This document shows positions 10,201-18,060 of a DNA stretch of 64,000 nt, piece by piece. The notes beneath the pieces are model-generated. The model was not told where the DNA came from, searched no databases, and saw only the letters and a list, made by a program, of their open reading frames with translations. Position 1 is the stretch's first letter. Each line of letters begins with the position of its first letter. The translations under genes and the position numbers were made by a program. Source of the stretch: Erwinia sp. SLM-02 (GTDB taxonomy: Bacteria; Pseudomonadota; Gammaproteobacteria; Enterobacterales; Enterobacteriaceae); contig NZ_JAQISN010000002.1 of NCBI RefSeq assembly GCF_037450285.1, positions 124,001 to 188,000 on the forward strand, given 5' to 3'.

Positions 10201-10348
10201 GATAAACGATCTGCACTGAAATCGCGGGTGGTGAGATATTCGGGTACTGGTTAATAGGGAGAGTGAAAATGGCCATTCCCCCAATAAGCATCACCAGAAT
10301 CGCCACCACCCAGGCAAAAATGGGGCGTTCAATAAAAAACTTAGACAT
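7220..10348 (-). CDS. RND multidrug efflux transporter (AcrB/HAE1 family)
   Basis: A 1042-residue inner-membrane proton-driven exporter of the AcrB type. The N-terminus MSKFFIERPIFAWVVAI is the family signature. Proton-relay residues Asp407-Asp408 sit in GLLVDDAIVVVENVER (TM4), and AAKNAILIVEF carries the conserved Lys of TM10. Two large periplasmic loops are present, as in AcrB. The gene lies between a lipoprotein adaptor (9-base gap) and the channel (overlap), forming a complete adaptor-pump-channel operon. This differs from acrAB, which borrows TolC. Substrates cannot be read from the sequence. It is not part of the E. coli aas-galR interval and therefore looks like an accessory system. 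Confidence 0.95.
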   Translation of the reverse strand: MSKFFIERPIFAWVVAILVMLIGGMAIFTLPINQYPNISPPAISVQIVYPGASAETAQNTAVQVIEQQLNGIDNLRYIESQSNSDGSATIIVTFDQGTDPDIAQVQVQNKVSLAESQLPDEVVKQGINVRKYQANFMLVVSLIANSGQMSNGDLADLLVSKLQDAIARTKGVGDFIVMGSEYGMRVWLDPAKLYQYQLIPSDISSAIAKQNVQVSSGKLAGLPTVAGAKFSATVIGKTRLQKVSQFENILLKVNPDGSQVRLRDVGSIDLGPQDYSISATYNGKPSAGIALRLASGANVLDAIDGVRATVDGIKASLPPGVVVKYPYDTSPVVSASIEEVVKTLFEAIGLVFIVMLIFLQNLRATLITTMVVPVVLLGTFGILAACGYTINTLTMFGMVLAIGLLVDDAIVVVENVERVMHEEGLDPKNATIKSMEQIQGALFGIAMVLSAVLLPMAFFAGSTGVIYRQFSITIVSAMVLSVLMAMIFTPALCATLLKPASSDHKAKGLAGWFNRKFDSGTIKYTQSVSKVITRRKFFLLVYLGMVILTGVLFTRVPTSFLPDEDQGVMMMQITLPSNASTDRTQQVINEIEDWLLKNEPEVLSVFSPNGFSFSGRGENTAMSFVLLKPWSERNSDQSVQKLAARTMAHFANLKGAKVYALVPPAVMELGNATGFDFFLQDSQNKGHAALMAARNKFLAMAAKDKRLFATRPNGMEDEPQYHLIIDDERARALGISLGDINDTLSIAWGSSYINQFTYNGRVKKVYVQGNAGSRVTPEDLNKWYFRNSSGTMVPFSAFGRGEWQYGSPRYERFNGISAVEIMGSPGAGYSSGDAVKAVKEIAAKLPAGFIVDWHGLSYEEQMSGSQTPALYTISLIVVFLCLAALYESWSIPFSVILVVPLGVLGTVMAVLLRGLQNDVFFQVGLLTTVGLAAKNAILIVEFAKDLHEKDGMSLVDAAMEAAKLRIRPIIMTSMAFVLGVMPLTISNGAGAGSQHSIGTAVVGGMLTATFLAIYFVPMFYVVVSQFFSARKKNQQKEQNHDA

Positions 10349-10357
10349 CGTGAATCC

Positions 10358-11482
10358 TTACTGAGCAGAAGGGTCTGCAGTGGTTAAATTGACTTTTGCC
10401 ATCACAACGGGCTGATGTTCTTTCGCTATGACCTTGCTTCCGTCATGCACCAGCTGCAGCCCGTCGACGATCACCCGATCGCCGGGTTTAAGCCCTTCCG
10501 TCACCAGCCACTGGCTCTTCACCATTTCTCCGGTCTTAATGTCCTGCTGGATCACCGTATTCTCGGCACTGACCTTAAAGACATAAGGACGGCCCTTATT
10601 GTCGTGCATGATCGCTTCCTGAGGAGCCAGCAGCCCCTTGTGGGAAACGCCCTGAGGAAGAATGGCATGGACAAACATTCCGGGGAGCAGCTCCCGGTCG
10701 GGGTTAGGAAACGATGCCCGCATGGTGATGCTGCCGGTGGTCTCATCAACCGTGACTTCAGAAAACTCTAACCGTCCCTTTTGGGCATAGTTTGAGCCAT
10801 CTTCCAGCGCGAGCTTCACGGCGGCGGCATTTTCCCCCACCGTCTGTAGCCTGCCCTCGGCCAGTGCACGCCGCTGGCGAATCAGAGCCAGTGACGATTC
10901 ACTGACGTCCACATAGATGGGATCCAACTGCTGAATAGTGGTGAGGTAATTGGCCTGTCCGTTGGTCACCAGAGCGCCTTCCGTATACAGCGAGCGGCCA
11001 ATACGCCCGGTAATCGGTGCCCGAACGTTGGTATAGTTGAGGTTAACCTGCGCTACTTCTAAATCTGCTTTCGCCTGTTTTTCCGCGGCAACCGCATCGT
11101 CATAGCTTTGCTTACTGATGGCTCTGGCTGCGACAAGGGGCCTGTAGCGAACGGCCAGCCGGTGGGCGTTCTCAAATGTTGCCAGCGCTCTGTCGTAGGT
11201 GGCTTTATAGCTGGCAGGGTCGATCAGATACAGCGGCTGCCCGACCTTCACATCGCTGCCTTCAGTAAACAGGCGTTTCAAAATAATCCCGCTAACCTGC
11301 GGACGGACCTCTGCCGTTCTGACCGCCGTTGTACGACCCGGTAACTGGGTGAAGAGCGTCACGGAATCACTTTTTAATGTGGTCACGCCGACATCCGCCG
11401 GTTTAATCGTGGTGACGGTGCTTCCCCGATCGCAGGCGGTAAGCATAAGAACTAAACAAAGGGGAAAGATCCTTGTTTCCAT
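10358..11482 (-). CDS. Periplasmic adaptor lipoprotein of the RND pump (AcrA-like membrane fusion protein)
   Basis: A 374-residue membrane fusion protein with a lipoprotein signal ending in LTAC (Cys17). The order is the usual one: first half-lipoyl domain (PQVSGIILKRLF), alpha-helical hairpin (about residues 100-150), second half-lipoyl domain (NVRAPITGRIG), beta-barrel and membrane-proximal domain. It bridges the RND pump and outer-membrane channel encoded immediately downstream, and as first gene it defines the operon promoter. No regulator gene lies next to it. Confidence 0.93.
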   Translation of the reverse strand: METRIFPLCLVLMLTACDRGSTVTTIKPADVGVTTLKSDSVTLFTQLPGRTTAVRTAEVRPQVSGIILKRLFTEGSDVKVGQPLYLIDPASYKATYDRALATFENAHRLAVRYRPLVAARAISKQSYDDAVAAEKQAKADLEVAQVNLNYTNVRAPITGRIGRSLYTEGALVTNGQANYLTTIQQLDPIYVDVSESSLALIRQRRALAEGRLQTVGENAAAVKLALEDGSNYAQKGRLEFSEVTVDETTGSITMRASFPNPDRELLPGMFVHAILPQGVSHKGLLAPQEAIMHDNKGRPYVFKVSAENTVIQQDIKTGEMVKSQWLVTEGLKPGDRVIVDGLQLVHDGSKVIAKEHQPVVMAKVNLTTADPSAQ

Positions 11483-11677
11483 AATTTAATCTCTTGTGAT
11501 AACTTTGAAATAATAACGAGAGTGATTACTCTCAAAAAGCAAAAGCAGATTCCAATGAAGAGCGAAACATCATCAGAGGCACATTTTGCTGCACGCGTTC
11601 TCAAAATCTTCTAGCTGCATCAGAAACCGCGCACCCGGCCTGCCGTGAATCTGACGGTACCTTCAGAACGATCTCTG
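11483..11677 (-). promoter_or_regulatory. Promoter region of the RND operon with an inverted repeat
   Basis: The spacer upstream of the adaptor gene contains the inverted repeat GAGAGT-gatt-ACTCTC at 11518-11533, about 36 bases before the start codon. This is a plausible repressor site for an unlinked regulator. No -10/-35 pair is clear enough to call. Confidence 0.35.
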
Positions 11678-11866
11678 TCAGCCTCTGGGCTCAATTCCCC
11701 GCCGGCGCAACTCTCGTCGGGCCAGTTCCTTCAGCCAGCAGGCAAGCGTAATGTTGTCATCATCGGTTAACGACTTTATCTGAGCATGAAGCTCAGGATT
11801 TATGCGCATCTGAAATGCTGCAGAGCGTCCACCGACTTTAGGCGTCCTGTCTTTAAGCTTCGGCAT
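11678..11866 (-). CDS. Small protein, possible ribbon-helix-helix (YlcI/YnfO-like)
   Basis: This 62-residue basic protein contains RSAAFQMRINPELHAQIKSL followed by an amphipathic helix ending in LARRELRRRG. That pattern, a short beta strand of alternating residues followed by two helices, resembles small ribbon-helix-helix proteins such as the YlcI/YnfO group found on prophages. GAGGGAG lies about 9 bases upstream of the ATG. It stands alone on the minus strand between the efflux operon and the first Omr-type sRNA; no toxin partner is visible. It could regulate the pump, but nothing in the sequence proves this. Confidence 0.55.
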   Translation of the reverse strand: MPKLKDRTPKVGGRSAAFQMRINPELHAQIKSLTDDDNITLACWLKELARRELRRRGIEPRG

Positions 11867-12087
11867 ATCAATCAGCTCCCTCGAAATGAGAACGCCCCCT
11901 GCAGCGCTACCAACACCATCAAGGGGCTGACACGACTGACGGAATGCAAGCCAGCCGTGCTTGGGGCAGCTTAGCTCTGATGCAATAATTTCTTTGGTGG
12001 ATTAAGGGGAAAGATGTGAATAAATTATGGAAAGTTGTGAGCGTTTTTAAGGATTGAAACAAAACGTAAAACACCGGGAGCGCAGGT

Positions 12088-12182
12088 AAAAAAAAACCCA
12101 CGCATCCGCGTGGGTTGGTGCAACTGAACAGGGTGCAGTCCGCCGGGAGCAGACTGTATTCACACCAATCAATACCTCTGGG
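12088..12182 (-). ncRNA. OmrA/OmrB-family small RNA, copy 1
   Basis: Read on the minus strand, the transcript begins with the family's conserved 5' end CCCAGAGGTATTGATTGGTG. It ends in a terminator stem CCCACGCGGATGCGTGGG followed by nine T. GACAAT at the expected -10 distance precedes it. OmrA and OmrB are Hfq-dependent, OmpR-activated sRNAs that repress outer-membrane and curli genes through this 5' end; in E. coli both lie between aas and galR, as here. The middle part differs from copy 2 and is about 14 bases longer, so I do not assign A or B. Confidence 0.9.
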
Positions 12183-12305
12183 ACTGCCATTGTCACCAGA
12201 AGGCGATCCTGAAACCAGCAAACAAACGCAAATGAATGGCGCTAAATGAAACCAGTCATGATCGTTCGCTCATTTCTTTACATACTGAACAAACAGCCTT
12301 TTTTC

Positions 12306-14021
12306 TCAGCCAGGATTGTAAAGCGCATCCGGCGCGATATTCATATGTTTGAGCACCGGGCCAATGATATTGCCAAATACCGGAGCCGCCACCGAGCCAC
12401 CAAAGTGATCGCCGGCGGTGGGATGGTTGATCATAATCACCAGCGCCACCTGCGGATTACTGGCGGGAGCCACCCCGGCGGTATAGTTGATGTAACCACC
12501 GTCGTATTTGCCGCTATCGCCCATTTTTTCCGCCGTACCGGTTTTAATCGCCAGCCGGTAGCCCGGAACCGCCGCCCGCACCCCACTGCCGCCGGGCAGT
12601 GCATCGCTCTCCATCATATGCACCACCGTCCTGACCGTATCTTCATCGGCCACCCGCGTCCCCAGCACCGGCGGAGTCACTTTGGTGATCGACAGAGGGC
12701 GATAAATACCGAAGGAACCCAGCGTGGCGTATTCGCGGGCAATCTGCAGCGGCGTGACGCGCAGCCCGTAGCCGAAGGAGAACGTAGCACGTTCGATATC
12801 CGCCCAGCGCTGGCGATGCAGCGGGAAATAGCCGACGCTTTCCCCGGTCAGCCCCAGGCCGGTCGGTTTACCCAGGCCAAAGGACCGATAGGTGTTCACC
12901 AGCACCTCCGCCGGCATCGCCAGCGCGATATGCGACACGCCGATATCACTCGATTTCTGCAGGATGCCGGTCATCGTTAACCGCGACCAGTGGCCAACAT
13001 CGCGGATCAGGTGGCCGTTAACGCGATAAGGCGTGGTATCCAGCACCGAGTCTGGCCGCACCAGCTTGCGGATCAGCCCTTCCATCACCACCAGCGGTTT
13101 TACCGTTGACCCCGGCTCGTAGCTGTCATTGATGGCCGTGTTACGCATCTGCGCCGGTGACACCTTGGCGAAGTTGTTGGGGTTAAAGGAGGGATAGGAG
13201 GCCATACCGAGGATCTCCCCGGTATCGATCTTAATCAGCACCGCCGCGCCGGAGTCGGCCTTATTCAGCAGCACGCCATCGCGCAGCTTGCTGTAAAGCG
13301 TGTACTGGTCAAACTTATCAATACTCAGCTGTACCGTCGGCGGCTGCTGGGGTGGCTCATAGTTAATCATTGCCACGATATTACCGTTGGCATCCTGGCG
13401 GTACTTCTCCACCCCGGGCGTACCCTGCAGGACTTTATCGAAGCCCTTCTCCAGCCCGGTCAGCCCGTTACTGTCAGCCCCAACGATACCGATCAGCGGC
13501 GCGGTAGCCTCGCTCATAGGATAAAAACGGCTGTCGTCATAGACCGTTGAGATGCCTGTCAGATGAAGTTTGGAGATATCTTTAGCAATACCCAGCTCGA
13601 CTTTGCGCCCCAGATAGAGGAAACGACGATTCGGGTTGGCATTGATTTGCGCCGCGATCTCCTCCGGCCGCTGCTCCAGCGCATTGGCAAGATAGGCCCA
13701 TTTGTCGCTGGTGAAATCAGGATGTGCTTCCAGCACGCGCTGCGGGTCGGCAATGACATCGCGCGACGGCACGCTCAGCGCCAGCGCTTCCCCGTTTCTG
13801 TCCTGCAGAGTTCCACGGTTAGTCGGCAGCGTCACCGTGCGCAGCGAGCGCTCATCCGCCTCTTTTTCCAGCATCGGATGATTAATCAACTGCAGGTCGG
13901 CCACCCGCGCCAGCAGAACGCCGAGGCAGGTCAGCACGCCCACGCAGACAAGGCGGAACCGTATAGGATTAAACGTCGGGGCCGGCTGGGATTTCGCCAG
14001 CGATCTTTTCAAGGGAGGCAT
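12306..14021 (-). CDS. FtsI-like penicillin-binding protein (second PBP3, PBP3SAL type)
   Basis: A 571-residue class B penicillin-binding protein, closely similar in length and sequence to FtsI. It has one N-terminal membrane helix (about residues 22-40), a dimerisation domain, and a transpeptidase domain with the nucleophile in S305TVK and K493TGT. The second motif reads S357SD rather than the SSN of FtsI; the codon at 12945-12947 is GAT. FtsI itself belongs in the dcw cluster, so this is an extra copy, comparable to PBP3SAL of Salmonella, which is reported to act at acidic pH. It sits between the two Omr sRNAs with no partner gene. Its role in septation under special conditions is inference. 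Confidence 0.88.
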   Translation of the reverse strand: MPPLKRSLAKSQPAPTFNPIRFRLVCVGVLTCLGVLLARVADLQLINHPMLEKEADERSLRTVTLPTNRGTLQDRNGEALALSVPSRDVIADPQRVLEAHPDFTSDKWAYLANALEQRPEEIAAQINANPNRRFLYLGRKVELGIAKDISKLHLTGISTVYDDSRFYPMSEATAPLIGIVGADSNGLTGLEKGFDKVLQGTPGVEKYRQDANGNIVAMINYEPPQQPPTVQLSIDKFDQYTLYSKLRDGVLLNKADSGAAVLIKIDTGEILGMASYPSFNPNNFAKVSPAQMRNTAINDSYEPGSTVKPLVVMEGLIRKLVRPDSVLDTTPYRVNGHLIRDVGHWSRLTMTGILQKSSDIGVSHIALAMPAEVLVNTYRSFGLGKPTGLGLTGESVGYFPLHRQRWADIERATFSFGYGLRVTPLQIAREYATLGSFGIYRPLSITKVTPPVLGTRVADEDTVRTVVHMMESDALPGGSGVRAAVPGYRLAIKTGTAEKMGDSGKYDGGYINYTAGVAPASNPQVALVIMINHPTAGDHFGGSVAAPVFGNIIGPVLKHMNIAPDALYNPG

Positions 14022-14199
14022 GTATTTTCCAGTACAGGGTGCGTGATAACTCTCTGGCGTTTATACAAAAAATGATTCGGAGTTAACAGGCAAACAGTGT
14101 TTCAGATCGTGATTGACCCGGGAGACAAGAGGCAGCAGCAGAGCAAGAAAAAAGATGATAATAATCAGTAAATTGTAAGGAAATTCTTAGATAGCAGGC

Positions 14200-14280
14200 A
14201 AAAAAAACCTGCGCATCTGCGCAGGTTGGTGAAACAAAGCGATAAATACTTTTTGATGTTCACCCATCAATACCTCTGGG
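14200..14280 (-). ncRNA. OmrA/OmrB-family small RNA, copy 2
   Basis: On the minus strand this transcript begins CCCAGAGGTATTGATGGGTG and ends in the stem CCTGCGCAGATGCGCAGG followed by eight T. It is about 81 bases, close to the 82-88 bases of E. coli OmrB and OmrA. TACAGT lies about 9-14 bases upstream. Further upstream, TTACATTTTGCGGGTAACTG (about 14336-14355) resembles an OmpR-type direct site, which fits known OmpR control of this family. The 5' seed is shared with copy 1, and the body differs. Confidence 0.92.
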
Positions 14281-14415
14281 ATCTGAACTGTAGCAATCCC
14301 CCGCATCCGGTCGCTACTCAGGAATCGCAACAGTTACCCGCAAAATGTAACCAGCTATGTGATTTGTAGGGGTTTTAGCAATGTATCGCCAACATTTCCG
14401 CTCCCCCTCGCTCCG

Positions 14416-16689
14416 TCAGACCGTCTCCACCATTTTTCGAATCTCGACCAGACAGCTCATGGCGTTTGGCCCCTGGGTCAGGGACGAGGTGCCGATATCC
14501 AGCGTCAGTACGTTTGGATTACCGGCACGATCGTAGGGACGCCATGCTTTACCAAAGCCCGGATCGAACCAGGCGCCGGTGGAAATCAGCACCACATTCT
14601 GGCTGACGCCTTCGGTCAGACGCACGCCCGCCTGAATGCAGCCGCGATCGTTACTGACCTCAATGACGTTGCCGTCGCTGATACCGCGCTGCGCGGCATC
14701 CAGCGGATGCATCCACAGCGTTTCGCGCCCGGCGGTTTTGTTAGCCTGTACCGTTGGCGTGGCATCCAGCTGGCTGTGTAAACGGTCACCGGGCTGAATC
14801 GAAATCATATGCAGCGGGAAACGCTGTTTGATTTCCGACCCCAGCCACTCGGCCGGCTCGCGCCATTCGGGATGCGGACCGAAATCAGCCAGCTGGTAGC
14901 CTTCAATCGTTTCCGAAAACAGTTCAATTTTACCGCTGGCGGTTTTGATCGGACTGGCTACCGGGTCCGCGCGGAAATCGGCCATAAAGACCCAGTCGTC
15001 CTTCGGCAGCGGGATCTCCACGTGCCCTTCCTGCCAGAATGTTTCAAATTCCGGGAAGTCGATACCCTTGTGATGGTGGGCCACGGCGCAGCGCTGATAG
15101 AGATGCTTAATCCACTCCATCTCATTGCGGTTTTCGGTAAAGGTGTCGCGATAGCCCAGCCGCTCTGCCAGATCGGCAAAGATATCAAAGTCGTTACGCG
15201 CCTGATGCTGCGGTGCAACGGCCTGATGCATCGCCAGCACGAAGCGATCCTTGGACGACCCGCCGATATCATTACGCTCCAGGGTGGTGGTCACCGGCAG
15301 AACGATATCCGCCATCTGCGCCGCTGGGGTCCAGACGATATCCTGCACTATCACCGTATCCGGGCGCTGCCAGCCCTCAACCAGCCGGTTGAGCTGCTGA
15401 TGGTGGTGGAACGGATTGCCGCCCGCCCAGTGGATCAGATGAATATCGGGGTAGGTATGCGTTTCCCCCTGGAAGGTGTATTCCTCGCCCGGATGGAGCA
15501 GCATGTCGCTGATGCGGGCAACCGGTATCGCCCGGTGCGCAATCGGGTTAACGCCGGTGGACATCAGCGGAGACGGGCCTTCAATACGCGGATTGCCGAC
15601 GCTGTTCATTGAGCCGTGGCCGAACGAGAAACCCGCCCCCGGCAGGCCCGGTTGCCCCAGCATGGACGACAGCGCAATCATCATCCAGTACGGCTGCTCG
15701 CCGCGATGGGCGCGCTGAACGGAGTAGGAGCAGGTAATAAAGCTGCGCTTGCCGCACAGCTGCTGCGCCAGCAGCGCGATGCGTGCAGCCGGAATACCGG
15801 TAATCTCGCTGGCCCACTGCGGCGTTTTCGGCTGACCGTCGCTTTCACCCAGCAAATAACGTTTAAGCTGCGGATAGCCCACGCAGTGGGACTGCAGGAA
15901 GGCGTTATCCACCGCGCCCAGCCGCTCAATTTCAAATCCTAACGCCAGCATCAGCGCCACGTCGGTGTTCGGGCGGATCGGGATCCACTCGGCATTAACG
16001 AACGCCGGGCAGTCATCGCGCATCGGGCTGATGTTGATAACCGGCGTGCCTTTTGCCGCCAGCTGCTGCAACGCGGGTTTCAGGCTGTGCTCCCCTGCCC
16101 CACCGGAGGCTACCTGCGCATTTTTCAGCGCCAGCCCGCCAAAAGCGATAAAAATCTCACAGTGTTTGACCACATCAGGCCAGTCGGTCACGCGACCGGT
16201 GAGCGGCATATAGGTACCGATCACATAAGGTAAAAAGAACTGGGCGGCCCCCCAGCTGTAGTTGCCCTGCTGGTCAATACCGCCGCCGCCGAGGTTATAG
16301 AAACGGCGCACCAGCGTGCGGGCATGGTTAACGCGCCCCGCCGATGACCAGCCGTAAGAACCGTCGAAGATCCCGCTGGCACCGTAGCGGTCCCGCACCC
16401 GGCGGTTTTCTTCAGCCACCAGGTCAAGTGCAGTTTCCCAGTCCACGGCGACGAAGTCCTCACGCCCGCGCAGGGTACGATCGCTTTTCTCACGCGACTT
16501 CAGCCACGAGCGGCGCACCATCGGCTGACGAATACGCTTATCCGAATAGACCAGTTCCGGAATGGTGTTGAGCATCGGCGACGGATCCTGGTCAGCGAAG
16601 AACGGGTCACAGCGCAGCAGTTTGCCATTTTCAACAACGGCACTGAAGGCTCCCCAGTGGGCAAGGTGAGGGAATTTTTTTAACGTCAT
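14416..16689 (-). CDS. Molybdopterin-dependent S-/N-oxide reductase (BisC/DMSO reductase family)
   Basis: This 757-residue molybdenum enzyme (E. coli BisC is 777) binds two molybdopterin guanine dinucleotides and reduces biotin sulfoxide, methionine sulfoxide or similar S-/N-oxides. The Mo-ligating serine lies in SYGWSSAGR (about residue 116). Conserved stretches include NPFHHHQQLNRL and the C-terminal dinucleotide-binding region HSQLDATPTVQ. It has no Cys cluster for an N-terminal iron-sulfur site and no twin-arginine signal, so it should be cytosolic like BisC. It is divergent from galR across a 227-base spacer and stands alone, so its electron donor is not identified. Confidence 0.85.
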   Translation of the reverse strand: MTLKKFPHLAHWGAFSAVVENGKLLRCDPFFADQDPSPMLNTIPELVYSDKRIRQPMVRRSWLKSREKSDRTLRGREDFVAVDWETALDLVAEENRRVRDRYGASGIFDGSYGWSSAGRVNHARTLVRRFYNLGGGGIDQQGNYSWGAAQFFLPYVIGTYMPLTGRVTDWPDVVKHCEIFIAFGGLALKNAQVASGGAGEHSLKPALQQLAAKGTPVINISPMRDDCPAFVNAEWIPIRPNTDVALMLALGFEIERLGAVDNAFLQSHCVGYPQLKRYLLGESDGQPKTPQWASEITGIPAARIALLAQQLCGKRSFITCSYSVQRAHRGEQPYWMMIALSSMLGQPGLPGAGFSFGHGSMNSVGNPRIEGPSPLMSTGVNPIAHRAIPVARISDMLLHPGEEYTFQGETHTYPDIHLIHWAGGNPFHHHQQLNRLVEGWQRPDTVIVQDIVWTPAAQMADIVLPVTTTLERNDIGGSSKDRFVLAMHQAVAPQHQARNDFDIFADLAERLGYRDTFTENRNEMEWIKHLYQRCAVAHHHKGIDFPEFETFWQEGHVEIPLPKDDWVFMADFRADPVASPIKTASGKIELFSETIEGYQLADFGPHPEWREPAEWLGSEIKQRFPLHMISIQPGDRLHSQLDATPTVQANKTAGRETLWMHPLDAAQRGISDGNVIEVSNDRGCIQAGVRLTEGVSQNVVLISTGAWFDPGFGKAWRPYDRAGNPNVLTLDIGTSSLTQGPNAMSCLVEIRKMVETV

Positions 16690-16884
16690 TAGCGGATCCG
16701 GCCATGGTGTCGGTTTTCTGGAAACTCAGAATAGCATCGCTCATTAACGGAGTGAAACCGTGTTCACTTCAACAGACGAACTGCCGGTAATCGGTGAGCC
16801 ATGAAGAGGAAAATCCTCAGCTTTGCGACGCCCGGCGCATTCTGCAGGCTTGCAGTCACTGCGGCTTTCCGCAACACTACTGCA

Positions 16885-16900
16885 ATGTAAACGTTTACCC
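16885..16900 (+). promoter_or_regulatory. GalR-type operator upstream of galR
   Basis: ATGTAAACGTTTACCC contains the perfect 12-base palindrome GTAAACGTTTAC (16887-16898), matching the LacI/GalR operator form with a central CG. It lies 17 bases before the galR ATG, so autoregulation is likely. It could also influence the divergent molybdoenzyme gene. Confidence 0.7.
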
Positions 16901-16916
16901 TGAAAGGTTGGACCCT

Positions 16917-17918
16917 ATGGCTACCATAAAGGACGTCGCCAGACTCGCGGGGGTATCGGTCGCAACCGTTTCTCGCGTTATCAATAATTCGCCTAAAGCC
17001 AGTGAGAACTCACGTCTGGCGGTCACTCAGGCAATGGAATCGCTGAAGTACCATCCGAATGCCAATGCCCGCGCGCTCGCGCAGCAGTCTACGGAAACCA
17101 TTGGTCTGGTCGTAGGTGATGTCTCCGATCCCTTTTTCGGCGCGATGGTGAAGTCGGTGGATGAGGTGGCGTGGAATACCGGTAATTTCCTGCTGATCGG
17201 CAACGGCTACCATAACGAGCAAAAAGAGCGCCAGGCGATTGAGCAGCTGATCCGTCATCGCTGTGCGGCACTGGTGGTGCATGCGAAAAAAGTCCCCGAC
17301 GACGAACTGATCGGCCTGATGAAGCAAATCCCCGGGATGGTGCTGCTGAATCGCGTGTTGCCCGGCTATGAACAGCGCTGCATCGCACTGGACGACCGCT
17401 ACGGCTCCTGGCTTGCCACCCGCCATCTGATCCAGCAGGGCCACAAAAATATCGCTTTTATCTGCTCTAACCATTCTATCTCTGACTCCAGTGACCGTCT
17501 TCAGGGCTACTACGATGCGCTGAAGGAGCACGGCCTGCCCTGTAACGATCGGCTGGTGGCCTTTGGTGAACCGGATGAGATTGGTGGTGAAACGGCAATG
17601 ACCGAGCTGCTTGGCCAGGGTAAAACCTTTAGCGCGGTAGCCTGCTATAACGACTCGATGGCGGCGGGTGCGCTGGCGGTGCTGAGCGACAACGGCGTGC
17701 GGGTGCCGGAAGAAATTTCGCTGATTGGTTTCGACGACGTGCTGGTATCACGTTACGTCCGGCCGCGCCTGACCACCGTGCGCTACCCTATTGTCACCAT
17801 GGCTCAGCAGGCCGCCCTGCTGGCGCTGGCGCTGGCTCACGGTCAGCCCCTGCCGGAGGTGACACATCTGTTCAGCCCTACGCTGGTTCGCCGCCATTCG
17901 GTCGGTACGCCCGCCTGA
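16917..17918 (+). CDS. galR: GalR, LacI-family galactose repressor
   Basis: A 333-residue LacI-family repressor. The N-terminal helix-turn-helix MATIKDVARLAGVSVATVSR is complete, followed by the hinge (PNANARALAQQ) and a periplasmic-binding-protein-like ligand core. The ATG at 16917 is chosen because the DNA-binding domain begins there; the 41 codons in front are open but overlap the operator and resemble no protein. The position between the omr/aas side and lysA is the E. coli location of galR. Family members at this locus respond to galactose and repress gal genes. GalS-type function cannot be excluded. Confidence 0.9.
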   Translation: MATIKDVARLAGVSVATVSRVINNSPKASENSRLAVTQAMESLKYHPNANARALAQQSTETIGLVVGDVSDPFFGAMVKSVDEVAWNTGNFLLIGNGYHNEQKERQAIEQLIRHRCAALVVHAKKVPDDELIGLMKQIPGMVLLNRVLPGYEQRCIALDDRYGSWLATRHLIQQGHKNIAFICSNHSISDSSDRLQGYYDALKEHGLPCNDRLVAFGEPDEIGGETAMTELLGQGKTFSAVACYNDSMAAGALAVLSDNGVRVPEEISLIGFDDVLVSRYVRPRLTTVRYPIVTMAQQAALLALALAHGQPLPEVTHLFSPTLVRRHSVGTPA

Positions 17919-17932
17919 CCCGAAGGCATCTG

Positions 17933-18060
17933 CGGCTCAGCGGCTCAGCGGCTCAGCGGCTCAGCGGCTCAGCGGCTCAGCGGCTCAGCGGCTCAGCGGC
18001 TCAGCGGCTCAGCGGCTCAGCGGCTCAGCGGCTCAGCGGCTCAGCGGCTCAGCGGCTCAG
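17933..18060. repeat. 16 perfect tandem copies of the octamer CGGCTCAG
   Basis: Sixteen uninterrupted, identical 8-bp units fill 128 bases, starting 15 bases after the galR stop. On the minus strand the first units (18041-18060) form the last codons and stop of the acetyltransferase gene. Perfect identity across all copies implies recent expansion or active homogenisation. Confidence 0.97.

Noticed and set aside
12246..12980. Long open frames on the strand opposite the PBP3 gene (and similarly opposite bisC-like, recJ, lysS and gcvP genes)
   Set aside because: They are antisense shadows of well-supported GC-rich genes, rich in Arg/His/Gln, without ribosome sites or family resemblance.
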